Positions 5,133-7,525 of a DNA stretch of 7,525 nt are shown here, piece after piece. The notes below the pieces were generated by a model. That model had not been told where the DNA came from. It did not search any database and saw nothing but the letters and a program-made list of their open reading frames with translations. How positions within the stretch are numbered: position 1 is the first letter of the stretch; every line of letters starts with the position of its first letter. Origin of the DNA: an uncultured Eubacteriales bacterium (GTDB lineage Bacteria; Bacillota; Clostridia; UBA1381; UMGS1253); NCBI GenBank assembly GCA_900550065.1, contig URQR01000102.1, positions 1 through 7,525 on the forward strand. The letters are read 5' to 3'. The translations under genes were made by a program, and so were the position numbers.

Positions 5133-7525
5133 ATGATGAAAAAGAGAGTTAGAAGAGGATTGTCGTTGCTTTTAGCTTTGTGTGTGCTGATGAGCGTCTT
5201 CACAGGGACGGCGTTCGCAGTTACCGGCACAGCAGCCAAGCAGCTGACATTCCAGCAGGGGTATACGGCGCGTGGCCGCATATCCGGCACGGGTATTAAC
5301 GCAATGGCAAATGTGCCAAGGGAAGGGACAGCTGCGCATGAACCGTATCTGCCGTTCTATAACTGGAAAGCGGCGACGGGCGTATTCGGAAAGAGCGCGG
5401 ACGACATTGCTTTACAGTTTATTTCTCATTGGGAAAATCAGGTAAACCAAGACGGCACCCCGCTCGAAATTCCGGGCAGCAAGGTTGTTAGCGGCTGGGA
5501 TTGGCCGACGAACCCGTGGACGCAGCATAATATTGGGGTAAAAGAGCTATCGGAAACAGACCGGGTGCATATTTCTTTTGAATATGCGCGCGAAGGCGGT
5601 GCGTCGAATGCGTATATGCAGTTCCGTACTTATACGAATAACGGCGGTTCGACTGTGAAGCAGGATAACAATATTTTTAAACTTTCTGCAAATGATGCAA
5701 CAGGGGAAACAGTTACGATTTTTGGAGAAAGTATCAAGCTTGATTTTGGAACGTGGCATCAGTTTGACTACATTATTTATCCGAAATATAATACGGCGGC
5801 AGGGGGGGAAACGCCTGCTTATTCCGTTGTTGCGGATTTATATTTTGACGGTAAGCTGTTAAAAGAGAAAAAAATTATTTATTCTGGAGATTACTTGACA
5901 GGGATTGACGGCGTGCGGGTTACGTTTGACCCACGTAAGGTCAGCGGCGTATATCCGCTTACCAATACATATGTCGACAATTTTTCACACAAGGTATTTA
6001 CAGCATCTGATACAGCGCCGGTGATTACAAAGACAGCTCTTTCACACAGTGACACGACGCTAAATGCTTATATTGATAATGATAACCGCAGGATTGACTA
6101 TCATGGACAGACGGTCGGAGAGATGCTGACTGGGCTGAACGTGCCAACCGGCTCTACTGTAAAAGCTGTGGATAAGTCGGGTAAGGAACTCGATAGTGCA
6201 GCGGATTTTGTTGAATGCTATTTGCAGATTGCGAAAAATTACGGAGAAGCTTACTACGGCGGCTACGACTACTACACAGTACGCAATATGAAGCGGCTTT
6301 TAACGGGCAGCAGTTTGGTGGATATCGACTTTGACACGAATTCCATACCAAATGTATATTTATATACTTCAGTTGGGGCTTTGATAGACAGCTTGACGTT
6401 AGAGGAGGGCGCATCTGCAAAGATTGTGGATGCCTCGAACAACGAAATTTCCCGCGGTGAAGATATTGGTGCAGGAATGAAGATTCTTGTAACAAAGGAG
6501 GCCGTGTCGGAAACGTATACTTTTGGAACGGTTCATGATAGGGCAGTTGACCTTGATTTTGACGGCTGGAATAATAAATATTATTACGGCAGCCCTACAA
6601 ATAACTATAAGGGCACATCGTTCGGCGGTTCGGCGTTTAAGGATGACGCCGGTGTAAAGCCGGAGGATGTTGCATATGTAGAGTATGTAGAAGAACCCGG
6701 TAGGGGCAACGTAATGCATGTTTACAGTAATTCGGACTATACAAAAGACTATAATCACATGAATATCTTCTGTTCTACGCCGTCGTCGGCGCAGCTCGGA
6801 AAAAAATTCGTAATGGAAATGTCGGCTAAGATAGGCGTTGGTTCTTCAATACAGTCCCAAGTAAAATATATTACGAAGACCAATTCGACACCGAATTTCC
6901 TTAATCCAATTGTTTTTACAGAAAACCAGATTAAGGTTATGAATACGATTGTAAAGCAAGACTGTAAGCAGGGGAATTGGTACGACGTAAAAGCATATTG
7001 CGATACGGACAGCGGGCTTATGGTCGTATTCATTGACGGCGAGGAAATCTACAGAGGGACGAATGAGACAGTTAAGGCGTTCAAGGCGTTTACCGATACA
7101 CGTATCATACCGCACTACTGTACAAAGGATCAGGTGCGTGTATCGTGGGTCGTTGATTTCCGGATTTATGGTGTTGGAGGCCTGACGGACAGTTTCCTTG
7201 CGACGATGGACACGAAACTCACATCTGAAGTGCTGACAGTAGAAGGCGCTTCTGTAAGCGGTTATGCAGGTATGACGGCTCAGCAGCTTTTAGACGCAGT
7301 TGCGGTTTCGTCGGGTGCGTCGAAAAAAGTGTTGACGCCGGACGGCAAATCTGAAGTAGGAAGCAGTACACTTGCTGAAAAGGGAATGATTATTCAGGTA
7401 ACATCGCCGGACGGGTCAAGCCGGAAAAACTATGTGCTTGACATTGCGGATGTTGTGATTGGTGATATTCAATATAAGTCAAACGGCGTTATGACAAATG
7501 GTAAGTTTGCTGTGGGAACATTCGA
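5133..7525 (+). CDS. Large secreted modular protein with concanavalin A-like modules and beta-rich repeats (3' end outside window)
   Basis: The frame is open for 797 codons and runs off the right edge. Residues 1-29 are a signal peptide: KKRVRR, a hydrophobic core and a TAFA cleavage site after A29. Residues about 40-290 look like a concanavalin A/LamG-type beta-sandwich (FGTWHQFDYIIYP, then ADLYFDGKLL and YVDNFSHKVF). Residues about 470-681 form a second one with parallel landmarks (GNWYDVKAYCDTD, MVVFIDGEEIYRG, WVVDFRIYGVG). Three related beta-rich repeats lie at about 327-383, 413-464 and 715-769, and a new domain begins near 777. No glycosidase or lyase active site is recognised in the visible part, so glycan binding, adhesion or an enzyme further downstream are all possible. 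Relatives occur in long extracellular proteins of Firmicutes, often with cell-surface anchors at the C-terminus, which is not visible here. The gene has its own strong promoter and ribosome binding site and is insulated by the tatD terminator. A run of seven G (5802-5808) lies in the coding sequence. Confidence 0.9.
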   Translation, partial: MMKKRVRRGLSLLLALCVLMSVFTGTAFAVTGTAAKQLTFQQGYTARGRISGTGINAMANVPREGTAAHEPYLPFYNWKAATGVFGKSADDIALQFISHWENQVNQDGTPLEIPGSKVVSGWDWPTNPWTQHNIGVKELSETDRVHISFEYAREGGASNAYMQFRTYTNNGGSTVKQDNNIFKLSANDATGETVTIFGESIKLDFGTWHQFDYIIYPKYNTAAGGETPAYSVVADLYFDGKLLKEKKIIYSGDYLTGIDGVRVTFDPRKVSGVYPLTNTYVDNFSHKVFTASDTAPVITKTALSHSDTTLNAYIDNDNRRIDYHGQTVGEMLTGLNVPTGSTVKAVDKSGKELDSAADFVECYLQIAKNYGEAYYGGYDYYTVRNMKRLLTGSSLVDIDFDTNSIPNVYLYTSVGALIDSLTLEEGASAKIVDASNNEISRGEDIGAGMKILVTKEAVSETYTFGTVHDRAVDLDFDGWNNKYYYGSPTNNYKGTSFGGSAFKDDAGVKPEDVAYVEYVEEPGRGNVMHVYSNSDYTKDYNHMNIFCSTPSSAQLGKKFVMEMSAKIGVGSSIQSQVKYITKTNSTPNFLNPIVFTENQIKVMNTIVKQDCKQGNWYDVKAYCDTDSGLMVVFIDGEEIYRGTNETVKAFKAFTDTRIIPHYCTKDQVRVSWVVDFRIYGVGGLTDSFLATMDTKLTSEVLTVEGASVSGYAGMTAQQLLDAVAVSSGASKKVLTPDGKSEVGSSTLAEKGMIIQVTSPDGSSRKNYVLDIADVVIGDIQYKSNGVMTNGKFAVGTF
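6111..6281 (+). repeat. Beta-rich protein repeat, copy 1
   Basis: Residues 327-383 of the secreted protein. It starts TVGEMLTGLNVPTGSTVKAV and ends in YDYYTV. It shares the scheme V-x-x-[ML]-[LI]-x-x-L, G-[SA]-[ST]-x-K-x-V, then a hydrophobic strand and Y-x-[VLF] with copies 2 and 3, but its second half is more divergent. Confidence 0.5.
6369..6524 (+). repeat. Beta-rich protein repeat, copy 2
   Basis: Residues 413-464. It starts SVGALIDSLTLEEGASAKIV and continues D-x-x-N-E-I, G-M-K-I-L-V-T-K and ends ETYTF. It lies directly before the second concanavalin A-like module. Confidence 0.6.
7275..7439 (+). repeat. Beta-rich protein repeat, copy 3
   Basis: Residues 715-769. It starts TAQQLLDAVAVSSGASKKVL and continues with K-G-M-I-I-Q-V-T-S-P-D-G-S and ends NYVL. 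It follows the second concanavalin A-like module and matches copy 2 best in the GAS-x-K and G-M-x-I-x-V-T segments. Confidence 0.6.

Noticed and set aside
6154..7115. Several minus-strand ORFs of 89-119 codons opposite the secreted-protein gene
   Set aside because: They are shadows of the long plus-strand frame, which has a signal peptide, promoter, ribosome binding site and coherent domains. The shadows have none of these.
1..7525. Genome-wide UAG reassignment
   Set aside because: One in-frame TAG and four TAA stops are too little evidence; long genes here contain no other in-frame TAG, so mutation or error is simpler.

Overview
The window reads as chromosomal DNA of a Gram-positive, clostridia-like bacterium, or a metagenomic contig of one. 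The reasons are strong GGAGG-type ribosome binding sites, textbook sigma-A promoters with 17-bp spacers, intrinsic terminators with T-tracts, a typical Firmicutes signal peptide on the last gene, and a citrate synthase of the type I associate with Clostridia. All four visible stop codons that end genes are TAA. Genes are mid-GC with very AT-rich gaps. Placement below phylum level is inference.

Layout. Bases 1-1356 (+) are the 3' part of a large multidomain polysaccharide-deacetylase-type protein. The reading frame is open to the left edge except for one in-frame TAG at 55-57, which falls inside a domain whose sequence continues on both sides. A bidirectional terminator (1358-1388) separates it from a convergent Gfo/Idh/MocA oxidoreductase (2478-1396, -). 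A 305-bp AT-rich divergent intergenic region (2479-2783) carries a promoter for each side and two perfect dyads. Then come citrate synthase (2784-4148, +) and, 28 bp later with no terminator between, a TatD-family metal-dependent hydrolase (4177-4944, +), probably one transcript ending at the hairpin 4959-4987. A consensus-like promoter (5018-5046) and a strong ribosome binding site then start a very large secreted protein (5133 to beyond the right edge, at least 797 codons). It has two apparent beta-sandwich (concanavalin A-like) modules and three copies of a roughly 55-residue beta-rich repeat.

How the genes fit together. The two outer genes look like extracellular carbohydrate-active or carbohydrate-binding proteins, and the Gfo/Idh enzyme could act on a sugar or sugar acid, so a glycan-handling locus is possible but unproven. 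Citrate synthase and TatD are housekeeping enzymes with no evident tie to that theme. I found no CRISPR array, tRNA, rRNA, transposase or other mobile element. The most notable points are the in-frame amber codon in the first gene and the uncharacterised modular secreted protein at the right end.
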